Below are positions 35,094-47,600 of a stretch of DNA of 64,000 nt, piece after piece (positions within the stretch are counted from its first letter, which is position 1; every line of letters starts with the position of its first letter). The notes below the pieces were generated by a model. The model saw only the letters and a list, made by a program, of their open reading frames with translations. It was not told the origin of the DNA and did not search any database. This DNA comes from Vanilla planifolia (taxonomy: Eukaryota > Streptophyta > Magnoliopsida > Asparagales > Orchidaceae). The stretch lies in the NCBI GenBank assembly GCA_023846275.1, contig CM043875.1:7018626-7082625 (forward strand), written 5' to 3'. The position numbers and the translations under genes are program-made.

Positions 35094-36090
35094 TCATTTC
35101 CACACGAGCTGACCTATATGCTCGTTCGAATTCGAGTTCGACGGATTTGCCACGTCCACCTCTTCCTTAATCTCGTCGCCGACGAGAAAGCCATTCCCAT
35201 GGGGGCCGTTGTAGTAAGTATTCGATGCCTTGGAGAAGACCTCTTCTTGTCCGAGTTGAGAAGCCACCAACCTGTCGAGGATCCTCCAATCCATCGTCCC
35301 ATGGCTCTCCAAGTATGGAAACAGTGGAAACGAGTCTTGGGGGAAGTATTGCAGAGCAAGCCGTTCTGCGGAATCAGGTTGTCTTAAGAAGGCCAATTGC
35401 TCCTCCTCGTACTCGTTTAGCCTCTGGTTTGCACTTGCCGACGATCTCTTCTGGAACACACGGCATACAACCCATCCCTCTTCCTGAAACAGGCAGGGGC
35501 ATAGATGAGGGTCCATTTTCTAGAGAGTTAAAAGAAGTAATGTGCTTGCCTGAGGAGGGGCGTTTTCATCTGTTTCGAGTCTGTATTCGTGCATGATCCA
35601 ATTGGATTTCTGACCGTTTGGTGCTCTGCCTTTGTAAAACACCAGCGTCTTCCTCATTCCTATGAGTCTTTTCTTCGAGTAGATGGGCTTATCTCTTCCG
35701 GTCGCCTTCCAAAACCCTGCCGCGGTGGCTCGATTGGTTCGGCTCCCTGTTGGGTACTTCCTGTCTTTATGGCTAAAGAAGTACCAGTCCCCTTGTTCTT
35801 CTTCCGCAGCTATAATACACTTGTCTGACAATTTTTTTTTTTGGAAGACGAAGTACAATAGGCATAAAATTTTCAATTGTAACGCGATGAAATTAAAAAT
35901 TCTTGTTTTGACGTCAGGGCTCTCTACCTCGGAGATCCCATGGTTCAATTTTATAGAGATCAACATCTTTAATGACACCTATATCAGCCGCCCTTCTTGA
36001 TGCTACTTTCTTTCTGAGATAGTAATCCACGAGTTCTTCATCTGTTGGGTGGAACCGAAATCCGGGAGGAACTTGAGACAAGGTATCCAT
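35094..36090 (-). CDS. NAC transcription factor, VND-type (3 coding exons, 275 aa)
   Basis: A nuclear DNA-binding factor of the NAC family. Coding exons on the minus strand are 36090-35928, 35824-35550 and 35483-35094. All five NAC subdomains are present in order: [19 protein letters not shown] from residue 8; [32 protein letters not shown] and the DNA-contact WKATGRDK at 93-100; [20 protein letters not shown] and [19 protein letters not shown] at 147-156. The wording of A, B and D, and [13 protein letters not shown] at 211-223, are typical of the VND (vascular-related NAC domain, OsNAC7) group, master switches of vessel secondary-wall formation. The C-terminal half is shorter than in Arabidopsis VND6. 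The ATG at 36090 gives the standard N-terminus; frame upstream lacks a better start. Intron 2 is GC-AG. No disruption is seen. VND versus related NST/SMB assignment is inference. Confidence 0.9.
35484..35549 (-). other. GC-AG intron in NAC gene (intron 2, 66 bp)
   Basis: On the minus strand, exon 2 ends ...GCCCCTCCTCAG, the intron begins GCAAGC and ends CTGTTTCAG, and exon 3 opens GAAGAGGGATGG. The joint P-P-Q | E-E-G-W is fixed by the conserved NAC subdomain D/E junction, and no GT donor gives it. CAG|GCAAGC is close to the GC-AG consensus. The intron is short for a plant. Confidence 0.88.
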
Positions 36091-36396
36091 TTTCACTGGA
36101 AAAGAAAGCCCTGCTTTAAACGAAGTTGATGATATAATAGGACTGTGTTTGAGCTCCAAGAACTCAGCCGAGATTAGCTCAAAGAAGAATGATACCTCTC
36201 AGATGCGCTTGATTTTGATCTCCAAAGCCGTGTCCTTTCGCAAGCTTACTTGCATCAATCGCCTGATCCAGCAATGCTGTGAAGCGAGGGAGACAGCAAG
36301 AGAACAGCCATCCTGTCTTTTAATCTGAGGAATAGAAAAGAAAGCTTTCTCTCTCGGCAATGATGGATTGCGGATAAAGATTTCAAATCCGAAGCG
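36091..36396. promoter_or_regulatory. NAC 5' leader/promoter region
   Basis: This is the sequence upstream of the NAC start on the minus strand. A donor-like CAA|GTAAGC near 36240 and an acceptor-like TTTTCCAG near 36098 would allow a leader intron ending just before the ATG. An ATTATATC word at 36132-36139 (minus) is a weak TATA candidate. Neither is certain. Confidence 0.4.
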
Positions 36397-36666
36397 ATGG
36401 CGGGAGTGCCGGAAAGGCGAGCCGCCCCAACCCGACCAATTGCTACATGCTTGGCCACAACCGCCACTTCTGTCTACCCGCAACGACAGCGACGCTTCCT
36501 CTCCTCAACACTTGGAAGCTGTGATCTCCTCTCCTCCGCCGGAATCGTGGGGGACCCAATTCCGTTTCACGCTGCTCCCGCATTTGGCGGCTGGCGGTCT
36601 GGCGTGGGGTCGCCCTCGATGATTAGGTCCGCTCGCCCAGGCGGTGGAGTTTATTTACTTATTTAA
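36397..36666 (+). CDS. GC-rich ORF of unknown identity (89 codons), possible exon
   Basis: The start lies in a strong plant context (GCGATGGCGG), 307 bp head-to-head from the NAC start. The predicted peptide begins MAGVPERRAAPTRP and includes YPQRQRRFLSS. It is rich in Arg, Ala, Ser and Thr and nearly free of acidic residues at the N-terminus, as in mitochondrial presequences. GC drops sharply at about 36648, so the last codons (VYLLI) are AT-rich and look like run-through. I do not recognise the protein. It may be the orphaned first exon of a mitochondrial protein gene, or a chance frame in the GC-rich NAC promoter; overlapping minus-strand frames are also open. Confidence 0.3.
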   Translation: MAGVPERRAAPTRPIATCLATTATSVYPQRQRRFLSSTLGSCDLLSSAGIVGDPIPFHAAPAFGGWRSGVGSPSMIRSARPGGGVYLLI

Positions 36667-37060
36667 AAGATAAATAATAAAGAAACAGCAATCTTTTTGT
36701 GCTCTCAGATCTATGTGGAGGAGAAGCGTATTTCTTCAGTTTGGTGCTGCGGCGCAGAGTGAAGCAAAAGCATCACACGAGAGCCAACACTTCATCTCTG
36801 CTGCAAGCATCATCACGGCAGAGGAAAAACGGATTAAACCGGAAATTAAGCAGTTCGGTTCGCTTAATCCAAACACCCCACCCTTTTCATCAACAACAAC
36901 CCCATATCCACGTGTCAAAGGACGCAGTCCGACATGGCATATGTTTTACCCCCTCCATCCCATGGGGTCACCATGCGGCTACCGCATTTCGTATAACCGA
37001 AGAACACTGAACAGCTCTTTTTGTCCATTAAAAGTTAGATAAGATATGTTCAACCCAAGC
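36667..37060. promoter_or_regulatory. Moderately GC-rich distal NAC upstream region with ABRE
   Basis: The region contains CCACGTGTC at 36908-36916, a good ABRE/G-box, and CACCA- and CAAC-rich stretches. Open frames on both strands overlap without recognisable domains or start contexts. It could be distal promoter or decayed coding sequence. GC content falls to background at about 37060, marking the edge of the gene island. Confidence 0.35.
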
Positions 37061-37760
37061 CAGGTTATCGGAAATAAAGCTGGTATTACGCTAGAATATG
37101 TTTTGATCTTTTCTTTGTAATTTTTCATGAAAAAAATATGAATTCATAGCTTTATAATTGATAGTTTTTGTAATATTAAACACATAAATGTAATTTTTTT
37201 ATTCCACTTGAAACTATTCGATTTATTTCAAACTTGACTCATTTAGCTGGTTTGATATGATCATGTCTAGTTTGTATGCCTTTTGATCAATTCAGATTAT
37301 TTCGTTGTTGGCTTGTGATGCTTAGATTGAAGGAAAACAGTATATATATTTTTGTTTGTTGTTAAATCTTCAAAATAAGTTAACAAATCTGTTGACAAGA
37401 AATGAATAAGATTTGATTTTATTCAAAGATTTACTATTTTCATAGGCAATAATATCAAATGAGTTTCAAGTAGGTTGTATTTTATAATATTATCATTAAA
37501 AAAGTATTTTTTTTTTATAAATTTGTTTTTCTCAAAAATTCTATTAAAAGAGTTCTCTTACATAAAGTTTTTATTAAGTAAAATAAAAATATTATGAAAT
37601 AGAAATACATTATAAAAATAGTGACAAGAATAATAACAAATAAAACAAAGAAAAGGTATTTCACAAATAAAGAAATAGGGGTGTGCAAATTTTATAAGCA
37701 AATTTCATATTATTTTTCAAATATTTTTAATAAAAATAAATTTCTTTCTACAAAAAACCT

Positions 37761-37762
<2 letters not shown>
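37061..37762. other. No gene seen; AT-rich intergenic
   Basis: There is only AT-rich sequence between the gene island and the (AT)n tract. Confidence 0.5.

Positions 37763-37852
<90 letters not shown>
37763..37852. repeat. (AT)n microsatellite, ~90 bp
   Basis: A long uninterrupted AT alternation, the longest in the window. It creates a spurious Tyr-Ile repeat frame. Confidence 0.95.
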
Positions 37853-37858
<6 letters not shown>

Positions 37859-40800
37859 TTAAGAAAAATAAAAATAAATATTAAAAAAGCATACAAAAAA
37901 TTTTTAAGTGTTTCAGTTTAAACTAAAACCTACCTGTACCCCCAATCGAGATAGAAAAAAATATTACTATTAAAAAATTATAAATTAAGATTTTTTTTAC
38001 ATATCACTTCAACCTACTAGAGATTTTTTAGTAGCTCACCTCTAACCTACTAATTTTTGCTGGTTAAATTATAACTTGAGTTTTTTTTTAGTCTAACCCC
38101 AACTTAGGTTTTTGTAAATGTGAGGCTGCTTAACTCAAAAGAAAAAGGAAAAAAAAACTACAAGAAAATTTTTGATTCAATGTACAATATTTTATGACTA
38201 TTGATGAATAAAGCAAGACACTAAATGCTTAAAGTTATGAAGATAATTAAGAATATAAAAGCTTAGACGTGTTAAACTTATTTTGAAGAATTTGGCATTT
38301 TGAGAAATACTAAGTTGTAGATTGATGCTCGTAAATTTTACAATAATAGAATATCGCAAAACATTTGTTGAGATGTCAAAGGTTAGTTTTAGCTCATTAG
38401 CCATTTTATTCCTAAATGTTAGGTTTTTATAGAAAATGTTTTATCATAGCTATTAGAATGTAGGACAAGCTTTTTCATAAATTGGGGAACAAATAACTTA
38501 AAACATCTTTCCATACAACTTTTGTAATGACTCAATGATGACTGGGTAAATAGTCATTAGGTAAGATCAACCAAAGCCATTGGATTTTAATAGACACAAT
38601 TTAGACAAACATATCAACGAATGTAAACTGACTGAAATATGGATAGTTGGATCAAAACGGACTAAATCTATACCATCTAATCATTTAAGAATGAGATGTG
38701 GATAATTCAAATTAATAATAGTACAGAAATGAATGATCTTAATTGTAGGATTTAAAATGGAGAGATCTATGTTTGTACAAGGCAATGATAAATCATTTGG
38801 AAATACAAAATCAACGAAAGTCATCTGATCATGTTAAACAAGATCTTGGAAATCTAATTCTGAGCCTTGAATAATTGAATGAGCATGTGAAATCTTCACT
38901 ATCTGTCTGACAATTGGAGGTCTAGAATTTTAAAAAGGATTTTGTGCACCTATAGCTCAAGTTGAAACATGTGGCTGGCTTCTTTATATGCTTAGGATTT
39001 CATCACTTGGACCACTCGTATGCCTATAGGCTTAACATGATTATGGGTCCAACTCGATTCATTACATACTTAGTTTGAGTTTTTCTTGACTCGATCCTTC
39101 CTCTGCCTTACTCTATATGGTTTCAGGAATGCAACCTAACTAAAATTAGGCTCGACCAACTTGATTCCATTGGTCTATTGAGTTGAGGCTTTCTAGGCCC
39201 TCTTAGTCTTTGTTAGCTCTAATGCTTTGCATTTGAGCTAAGCTTGGGATTATGACTTAGGACATAATTTTTTTCTTTTTAATTTAATTTAATAGAATTA
39301 GTTTCTAATTTAACTAAAGTTTAATAGTAGACCTAACATGAAATTTGACAAAGATATATAAAGTTCAATGATAGACCTATGCAAATGTAAGTTTATTCAT
39401 CATTTGTTATAAATTAAAATTGTTTAAGTCTGACAATTTTAATCTTTATATGTACACATATACACGCACACACACATACAGAGATATATCCACATAATTG
39501 ATAAATGTTAATATATTTTTGGATTTAAATTTTACATATTAATCCAACATAAGAAGTGTAAAATCGAATCATTATCCATAAGAAAGTAGCTAAATTCTAG
39601 TAAGTTAAATCATTGAGTGAGATATTTTTACATTTTGTTTATTGCTTAATATTTTTAACACTTATTTTATAAAATAGATATTTAGGTAAACTATCAAACA
39701 CACGTTTTAAAGAGGAAGGGAATAAGAGAAACAAAATTAGATAAAATATTAAAACTCATCAATACTTGCTTTTTAAAAAAATGCATACCACATATGTTCA
39801 AATGATTATTATTATCTAAAAAAATAAAAAAGAATGAGATCAAAGACATGTTACAAGAGAAATATAATTAGCTAAAATATTAAAAGGATTAATATTTTTA
39901 TTCCTAGAAAAATCAGATTAGAAAAGAATGAGTTTGAAGATGTATTTTAAACACAATTATTAAAACTTTTAATTAATAAATTGTTATTGAAAAAATTAAT
40001 TGACTTAATTCAAAAACAATATAAAAAAATATTTCGATAATATTGAGCCCCACAACTAAATAATATTCATAACTTTTAGTTAATATTTATCTTTTGAAAA
40101 CATTGATATATATATATATATATAATGAATAAGCTAATTAATATGCTAATTAATGCATGATATATTTGATTTGATTGATAAGACTATTTAAATTATTATG
40201 TTATATTTTAAATTTAGAACATCAAAAATATGTTAAATAAAATTTATAAATTATTTTAGTTTATTAACATAAAATGTTTATTTTAAAATATACTTTTATT
40301 ATGTTTTAAGCTCTTATTCAATATAATTATTTGTATTGATAAAGTTTTGTTGGTAAAAAAAAAAATGTTATGACAATAACTAGTCATTTCACATTTTAAG
40401 ATTCAATTTGTCTAATATTTTTTCACTTTCTTTTTCTCTATTTTTTTCTCATCTTGTAGACATAAATATTAGGTTAAGAGAAAGGGGAGATAAAAAAAAA
40501 ATAGTTTTTATAATATTTACAATCTTTCTATGACATTTTTATATAGAATATAACAAACTTTAGAGTTTTATTTGTTTATAGATTTTGTTCGAAACATTTA
40601 AACTATCCTTTAAAATTAAAGCCATCAAACCTTTGAATGAAAAACATGTTTATGACTTCTTAGAGATTAGATTTGAAGAGTTTGATTGTACATTGAATCA
40701 ATTAATTTGTTAAGACAAATGCTTATTTAAATTCAAAAAATAGAGAAAAACTAGAAAATGATATACTTTGATAACAAAATGTCAAAAATAAAAAGCTTAT

Positions 40801-43199
40801 GGAAGGGTGGGCTACACGTTTGTGCCTAATTATTTGGAAGATGATGGTGGTTATAAAAACATGGAGAATTGTTGGTTTTGAAGGGCTAACACATGAAATT
40901 TAAAAAGAGGAGTTGAAATTTCGAAAGGGCTTACAACATAAAATTTTAGTTCTATTAAGGCTACAAGAGCTTTCATTTGTGATGCTTTTGTGAAGAAAAA
41001 GTAGAAAAAGCCAAGATAACCCAATACCTTATAGGTTTATCTTATTGCTTAAACTCTCATTTGGATGTTGAACAACAACATTATAAAATGTAAACCTTGG
41101 GAGATATCATACTATCATTGTGCTAAGTTTTATGGCATTTGGTGAAGAACTAGTAAAACAAAAGTATGAAAACAAAATATTAAACCCATGAAATTTAAAG
41201 GGAATATATTGTTTTGATGATAACAAATTATTTAAATGTTTGTCTTGTGATTTAATATATCTACCATGTGTTTCACATATGATCAAAGATAAATAAAATC
41301 ACTTGTCATGGTATAGTTGGATAAAGTCATAAAGACCATAAGATATATTAATAAAAGATAAGAAGAAGATTGTCATTTATCTTAAAGATTCATATGTCCA
41401 AGATGCTTATCAAGGGTTACATTTGTTAGGACAGATTAAAAGATTAAAAAGTATGACTACTTACTAATCCAAAAATTAGCATAATACTACAACTATATAT
41501 CATTTAGGAAAAACATGCCCTAATAGCTCTAGTTGCATATCACTTAGGGTTATTAAAAGTAATTCAACATATCACGAGGATATTAGTGCATAATTTAATA
41601 AAGATTGTTAAGTATGGTAGAACTTGAATTGAAGAGTAAATTCAAAAGTAGTTTAAATTTATACTAATTTTATAATATAAAATTCATTTTGGATGGTACA
41701 ATTAGCCTTTATGAAAAGAAAATGATTAAGAAAACAAACTATTCGATCTAAGTTTTCACTAATAATGTATAGCATTTAAACAAGACAATTTAATCATCAT
41801 GCAACATGATGCCTTCTCAAGAGCTATATTAAGTGGTCAAATAGCTTGGAGAATCATTGCAAGAGTGAGGTCTAGTTAAAATAGGAATCTTGAAAAATTG
41901 TATGATATGGTTGTATTCACCTGATAGTACTATTATTCCAATGCATATAGAAACTATTATAATTGTCCTATCCTAAAACATTCTTACAATAGGTTAATAT
42001 TACAATAAATAATATGATTATCTAAGGATACTTGTACATAGAATGTAAGAGAAAAATCAAAAACTCGTATAGTAAATAGAAAGTCTAATAGATATATGAA
42101 TAGATCATCTTACTCTAATTAAGAAAAATCATAAAAATCATATGATATGTTGATATTATTTAGCACAAAATAGAGTTTCTAAATTATATTAAATAGTCAA
42201 TATACTTATCAAATCATATAAACAAGGAAAAAATTATTCAAGCATTGAATTCGTTTTAAAACTCAACATTATTCCTTTTACACATATTTTTAAAGGAAAA
42301 TCAAGTATTACTATATCACCATTTAGGAATTTAGAAAAGACCATAAAAAGATTGAAATAACTGCACCTATCACAATGCGATAAAATCTACACTACCTATG
42401 TACGCGCCTACTACAATGCATGCCATGCTCTACCTTAGAGAACATGCAAGCCTACTACACCCTTGAAATTCAAGAATTTTATATAGTATGATATAAATGA
42501 TCATATAATATGTGATGATGGTGCAAAATATGTAACAATTAGTTTTTGGATAAATCTAACCATTGGAAATGGTTTAAAGTCAATTGAAATGCCTTTAGAA
42601 GGTTTTTATGTGATCTTATGCTATATACTCCATTAAAAATCACAAAATATGATCGACCAAGGTTTGAGAATCAATTATAAATATATTAGAGAGCCATTCA
42701 TAGTGTTGGAATATATCTTTACAAAATATGTACTTGCATAAGTGAGAGTAGAAGGACTTTCACTTATGTATCTTAAAGAAGACTCAAGTACGTCATTCAA
42801 AAGTGATTTGGAATATCATTTCAACATCATCTCTACACTCTTTACACCACAAGCTCTTGGATACATTGACAATATTATTGTTCAATCTATAATTTTATGC
42901 TTATGTTTGAATATTTCTTCATTGTTGTATGAGCTTATGCTTTGTACTAATTTTTTTGTTTTGTTTCTTTTGGCCTTGTCTATAAGATACTTGATGTGGA
43001 GAGGGTTGGCTAAGTTCACGATATGATAGTGTTGATTGGATTTGGGTTATGATTGATTCGTGAAAAATTTTACCTTATACTTGGGTTTCTCTATGCGATT
43101 ATGGTGAAGGAATGATTTCAATAGTGGTGTATAGAATATAAAGACTTTAATGAATTCAACCCAAATTATATCTACTTACCTTTGTTACATGACGTCATA
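37853..43199. other. No gene seen; AT-rich intergenic with short repeats
   Basis: No coding motif was found on either strand. An (AT)n tract lies at about 40107-40125. The stretch 42660-42960 ('cataagtgagagtagaagg', 'ctcaagtacgtcattcaaaa') reads like the leader part of an old LTR but has no defined ends. Confidence 0.45.
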
Positions 43200-43720
43200 T
43201 GTGAAGCCTAAATTTGTTAAATAAAAGATGATATTTATCATATTTATGTAAAATACATAACTATTATTAAACAATAAAAGAAAAAAAACTATGACTATAA
43301 TGTTCTAAGTATGAAAAAAAATATTCTTAAGGTTTTTAATTAAATGTGTCATTTAAACTCTATAAATACAATAGAGATTATGAAGTTAAAGGTGAGCAAG
43401 AGTAATAGAGAAAAGGTCATCTTAAATGTGTAGAGATATCACTATCTTTGAGTTTTTTTTCTTTTATGGAAGATTATTAGATCTTGTCCTTTTTACTAAA
43501 AAAGATAGATATTATTTCATTCTTATTAGGATGAGAATTGTATGAGCTTGTTCTGTACTCATGTGAACTTACACTTTGTATTAATAGATAAGAATAATGA
43601 ATTTTCTCTATCCTCTCATGGATGAAGGTTTAACTTGAATTACATTACATAAATTTGATCTCTATTTTGTCATTATTATTGAAATCAATCTTATTTTTGT
43701 TACACTCGTATAAATTATTA
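43200..43720 (+). mobile_element. Decayed Ty1/copia LTR-like sequence
   Basis: A TATAAATA box at 43361 is followed ~190 bases later by a segment ('acactttgtattaatagata', then 'ctctatcctctcatggatga') that follows the wording of plant copia LTRs of the Tork/Angela type, where a 'ctcgtggacgtaggc' phrase precedes a T-rich end. The ends and a target duplication could not be set. Confidence 0.45.
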
Positions 43721-45785
43721 AATTATACTCTAAGATAATAGTGGTTGAATCTTATATTTGAGCATATCATTATAAAGATTTCAATGTGAGAATCATAGGT
43801 ATATGGTTTGCATTTTTTAGATTTTTAATAAATTTTTAAAATATAAATATTCATGTACGTTCTTTTATTTTTTTTATTTTTTATTTTTTATATTTTTAAG
43901 ACTAAATCATCTATTCTTATAAAGATAAATTCATTATTTTCTCATTATTTCTTTTCTACTATTTTATATTTTTATAACCCAAATTTTTATCGCTTCAGTT
44001 CACTTTCTTTTGGTATCAATATCATAATACTTCATACAAATAAGGATATTCTCACTTTTATAGATTGTCTTCACCATGTATCATGTTTATCAATATTATA
44101 TAGATACAGATGAGTTATTCTCATCATATATCTTATATATAAGAAAAATTTCATAAGAAAGGAGTTATTCAACATATACATCAAATCAATGTCTAATCAT
44201 ACGATAACTAGTGTTCAAATATTTCTCATTTTTTATAATCCAATTTATACCATTTTCATGTCATAAGTGTATTATTATTATAATTATTACCAATAAATAA
44301 GTCATGTTATTGAAATGTAATGTAATAATAATCAAAGAAATATATCAAATATCATAATAATATATTACATCACTTTTTAACTAAAAATAATACAAAAAAT
44401 GTACAAATAAAATAATAATTAATTTACTAGTGTATTTACGTCATAACTATCAAGATTACCTTCTTAAATCTAAGAGTATAATGTTTCTTTCACCTTTTTG
44501 GTTTTTCTTGAAATATAATGCATGTGTAATAATCAACATATATATATATATATATATCTTATATGTAGCTTGTTTCATATGTAACTAAAACCTTATTAAT
44601 TCATTTTAGACCATTACGTTTCTATCTGATTCTTGTATGGTTCCCTCATCGTACTATACAACCCAACCTAAATAAGAACTTTGAGCAATATCATTCGTAT
44701 ATAATCCCCTAATCATACCATCTAACTCCCATAATCAGAGTTTCTTATTACTCATATCATTTCTAATGGTACACTCCAATCATTGTGATAGTATCTTATA
44801 ATCTTGCTTTATTTTAATCTAGTTATTATTATTTAGTTATCATACATTATGATCAATTCACTGTTCTTCTCTTCATATAGTACAATATCCTTTGATCATA
44901 TCATACATTCCTTCTATTTATCTACCATAAGCCATCATATCTTATGATGCTACTTATTGTACAAGTCTAACCAAAACTTTTTATTCCTTTAGATAGTCAT
45001 TTTATCCATAGCACTAACTAATCATCTAGTATGATAAACTAAATCGTATAATCATACTATATTATCCTCCATTTAACAACCTTAGTATGACCCATCTGAA
45101 GGACTTGTTCGATGACCCAATTAAAACTCTACCTTTATCATACAATATTATTCTATGCATTGTATGCATACTATCTTGATCCCCAAACTTAACTAATTCT
45201 CTATTATTATGACCTTAAAAGATTGTCCAATATAATTCCTATAATCATACTGATATGATAAACTGTCATTCGATCCCCAACTTATAGGTAAGATCTTATA
45301 TATTATGCTTCAACTATATCATACAAAAATGATACCAATGTTGTCTTTGATTAATTAACTTGATAGCATAACTAGGAGCTTTATAATGTCTTTATACTAA
45401 TAAGACTCAAAGACCATCTTAATATGATGCTCTAAAAAACATACAATCCATCGTTGTCCCATTACAATCCATTACACCTAACAATTTCAATTGGTCATTC
45501 CATATGATGTGGTCCATTTTACTTATATGATACGCATTAGTAACCACAAATCTCTTATTTTTACTTCTCAATTTCAATCCAAAATATAACCAAATTACTT
45601 CATCTTGCATCTAAATTATTTTTATGTTCAATTCTTAAATTTAAATATAGTTATACTATTCTTTGCTTAAAACCAAAAGGAATCATAAAGATACATAACT
45701 TTCTTGCTTCATGTTCTTCTCTTAGCTCCAATAACATGGGTTACTCAAGTCCTTCTTCCCCTTCTAGAGTTCATTGTCATCCTAA

Positions 45786-45788
<3 letters not shown>
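43721..45788. repeat. AT-rich retroelement family, second copy
   Basis: 43721-43810 resembles 54100-54180 ('cattataaagat.t..atgtgag', then 'ataggtat'). 44980-45170 resembles 2280-2470 in the same orientation, and about 45590-45610 ('acttcatcttgcatctaaattat') resembles 3030-3055. No coding sequence is present. These are diverged copies of the family seen at the left end. Confidence 0.5.

Positions 45789-45826
<38 letters not shown>
45789..45826. repeat. (CT)n microsatellite
   Basis: An uninterrupted CT alternation of about 38 bases. Confidence 0.95.
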
Positions 45827-45831
<5 letters not shown>

Positions 45832-46139
45832 CACTAACTTAAGCTTCATATCTAGGGACTAATCCTATAGCATCAAATTGTAAAACACAATTAAGGCATG
45901 CAATATGAGATTAATAATCAAAACATTTAGAAAAACTTGAAGACACAAGCAAGATTCACTTCCAAGCACACATCCACTAACAACTAGATGAAACTTATAC
46001 TATTTTATCTATCATGATTGCAAATGATGAAAACTATCTCTTGAGATTCAAAATCTCTTACATCAACTCTAGAATCCAACATTCTATTCACATAAAACAT
46101 TATTGCTTGATTTGCATAAAACACCCTACGACTCTATTA

Positions 46140-47600
46140 TTTGCAAGTCTTCACAAGAGGGTTGGGGGCTGAGTTGTGCAAATACAAAGTTAATTCAATT
46201 TGAAACGTTAGATTAAGAATCAATAAAATTCTTACCTTTTAAAAACTAAATTAACTACTCAAGTAAACTATGAATTATGATCTTTTTAAAAATAAACCAA
46301 GTTTAATAACTTATAGTAAGCTTCTAAAATCACAAAAAAATCATTTCAAATCTTTAAAAAAAAATTAATTATTTTGTCTTAATATGATTTCAAATTGCTT
46401 ATAAAAACAATTGATTAGTTTTTAGACACATTTATGAGAATGATAAGCAATAATAATCATTAATACTTATTTAATTTAATAGCTTTTATAATAAGTTTTA
46501 GAAATGTTATTTAAGCTTAATCAAATTCAATCATAATGTAGTTACCAACCAAAGACTCAAGCCATTCAAATACTTTTGCTATGAAATATACTTGTGTTGA
46601 TTCTATAACTTGATAATATATAAATAGAGTTCTTTATATTTCTCAGTACAAAATTATAAACAAACTTGAATAATTCAACTCAAATTGTTTCAAAATAATC
46701 AATTAATGTCACAGGGGAAATTTCTTGTTAATCTTAATTGCCTTTTCAACAAGCTAGTTTTAGAAAAACTTATCTAGCTTAGAAGAATCCTTATGTAAAG
46801 GAGGAAGTTAAGTAATGTATGTAAAGTAATCTAACAAGACTTATGACTTGTTATCTTAATTACTCTATGTGATATTTTACAAAATATTAATTAGTTTTTC
46901 AAAAAGTCTTTGTAAAACTAGTATTTGTTGTGAAGTGGTAAACAAATAATGTAAATAAAATAAATAAAAATGTGCATACTAGACATTTAGGTGGTTTTGT
47001 AAAAATTTGTCCTACATGCATCCTCAATCAGTCTTACTAGACATCTACTAATAAAACTACTATCTTTTATCACAACAAGTAGAGATAAATTTTTACATAA
47101 CAACTCTCTTTCATCATGGTAGGTAAGGGTACAACTTTACAAAAAATAAGTATCATATTTATCAAGAATAAATCTTTGTTTATATAATAAAAGTCAATAA
47201 CGTTCTACCACACAGTTGTAGAAATGATATGGAACAAAGCTAAAATGATTTACAAGATATTACCAAACAAAAATAGAGTTTGATGTAATGTAAAACATGA
47301 TCAAATTGAGAATACAAAAAGTGAAATTTTTATTTTTCTTTTGTGCACAACCTAATTATAAAAGATCTTACTTTATAACCCTTATAAAAAAGATTTAACA
47401 TTAACAATAAATTAATTCTCATTCAAAACCACTCTTATTTATATTATATAAAATCCTAAAATAGATAAAGATAAGTGCAATGGCTAAAAATTCATTTTCA
47501 AAAGCTCCAATTAACTGTTATACTCTCAAGACTCATATAGTATTAATACATTAAAAGGATTTTATGTAGGTGATAGGTATTTAGATTAGATCATCTTGAT
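46140..47600 (+). repeat. SIRE/Maximus-like copia segment, copy 2
   Basis: 'gggttgggggctgagttgtg' near 46158 and 'tgcatactagacatttaggtggttttg' words near 46970 correspond to the 'gggggtgaattg' and 'tacgtggttcg' landmarks of plant SIRE/Maximus copia elements. The arrangement is shared with 55380-55760 and, in part, 25690-25850. There is no open polyprotein. Confidence 0.5.

Noticed and set aside
36091..36159. An extended NAC N-terminus upstream of 36090
   Set aside because: It would begin at TTG, and the ATG at 36090 gives the normal NAC N-terminus a few residues before PPGFRFHP.
37763..37852. A reading frame of alternating Tyr-Ile across the (AT)n tract
   Set aside because: It is purely the translation of a microsatellite, with no coding context on either side.
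42742..43026. 94-codon plus-strand frame
   Set aside because: It has no start context or domain and lies in LTR-like AT-rich sequence.
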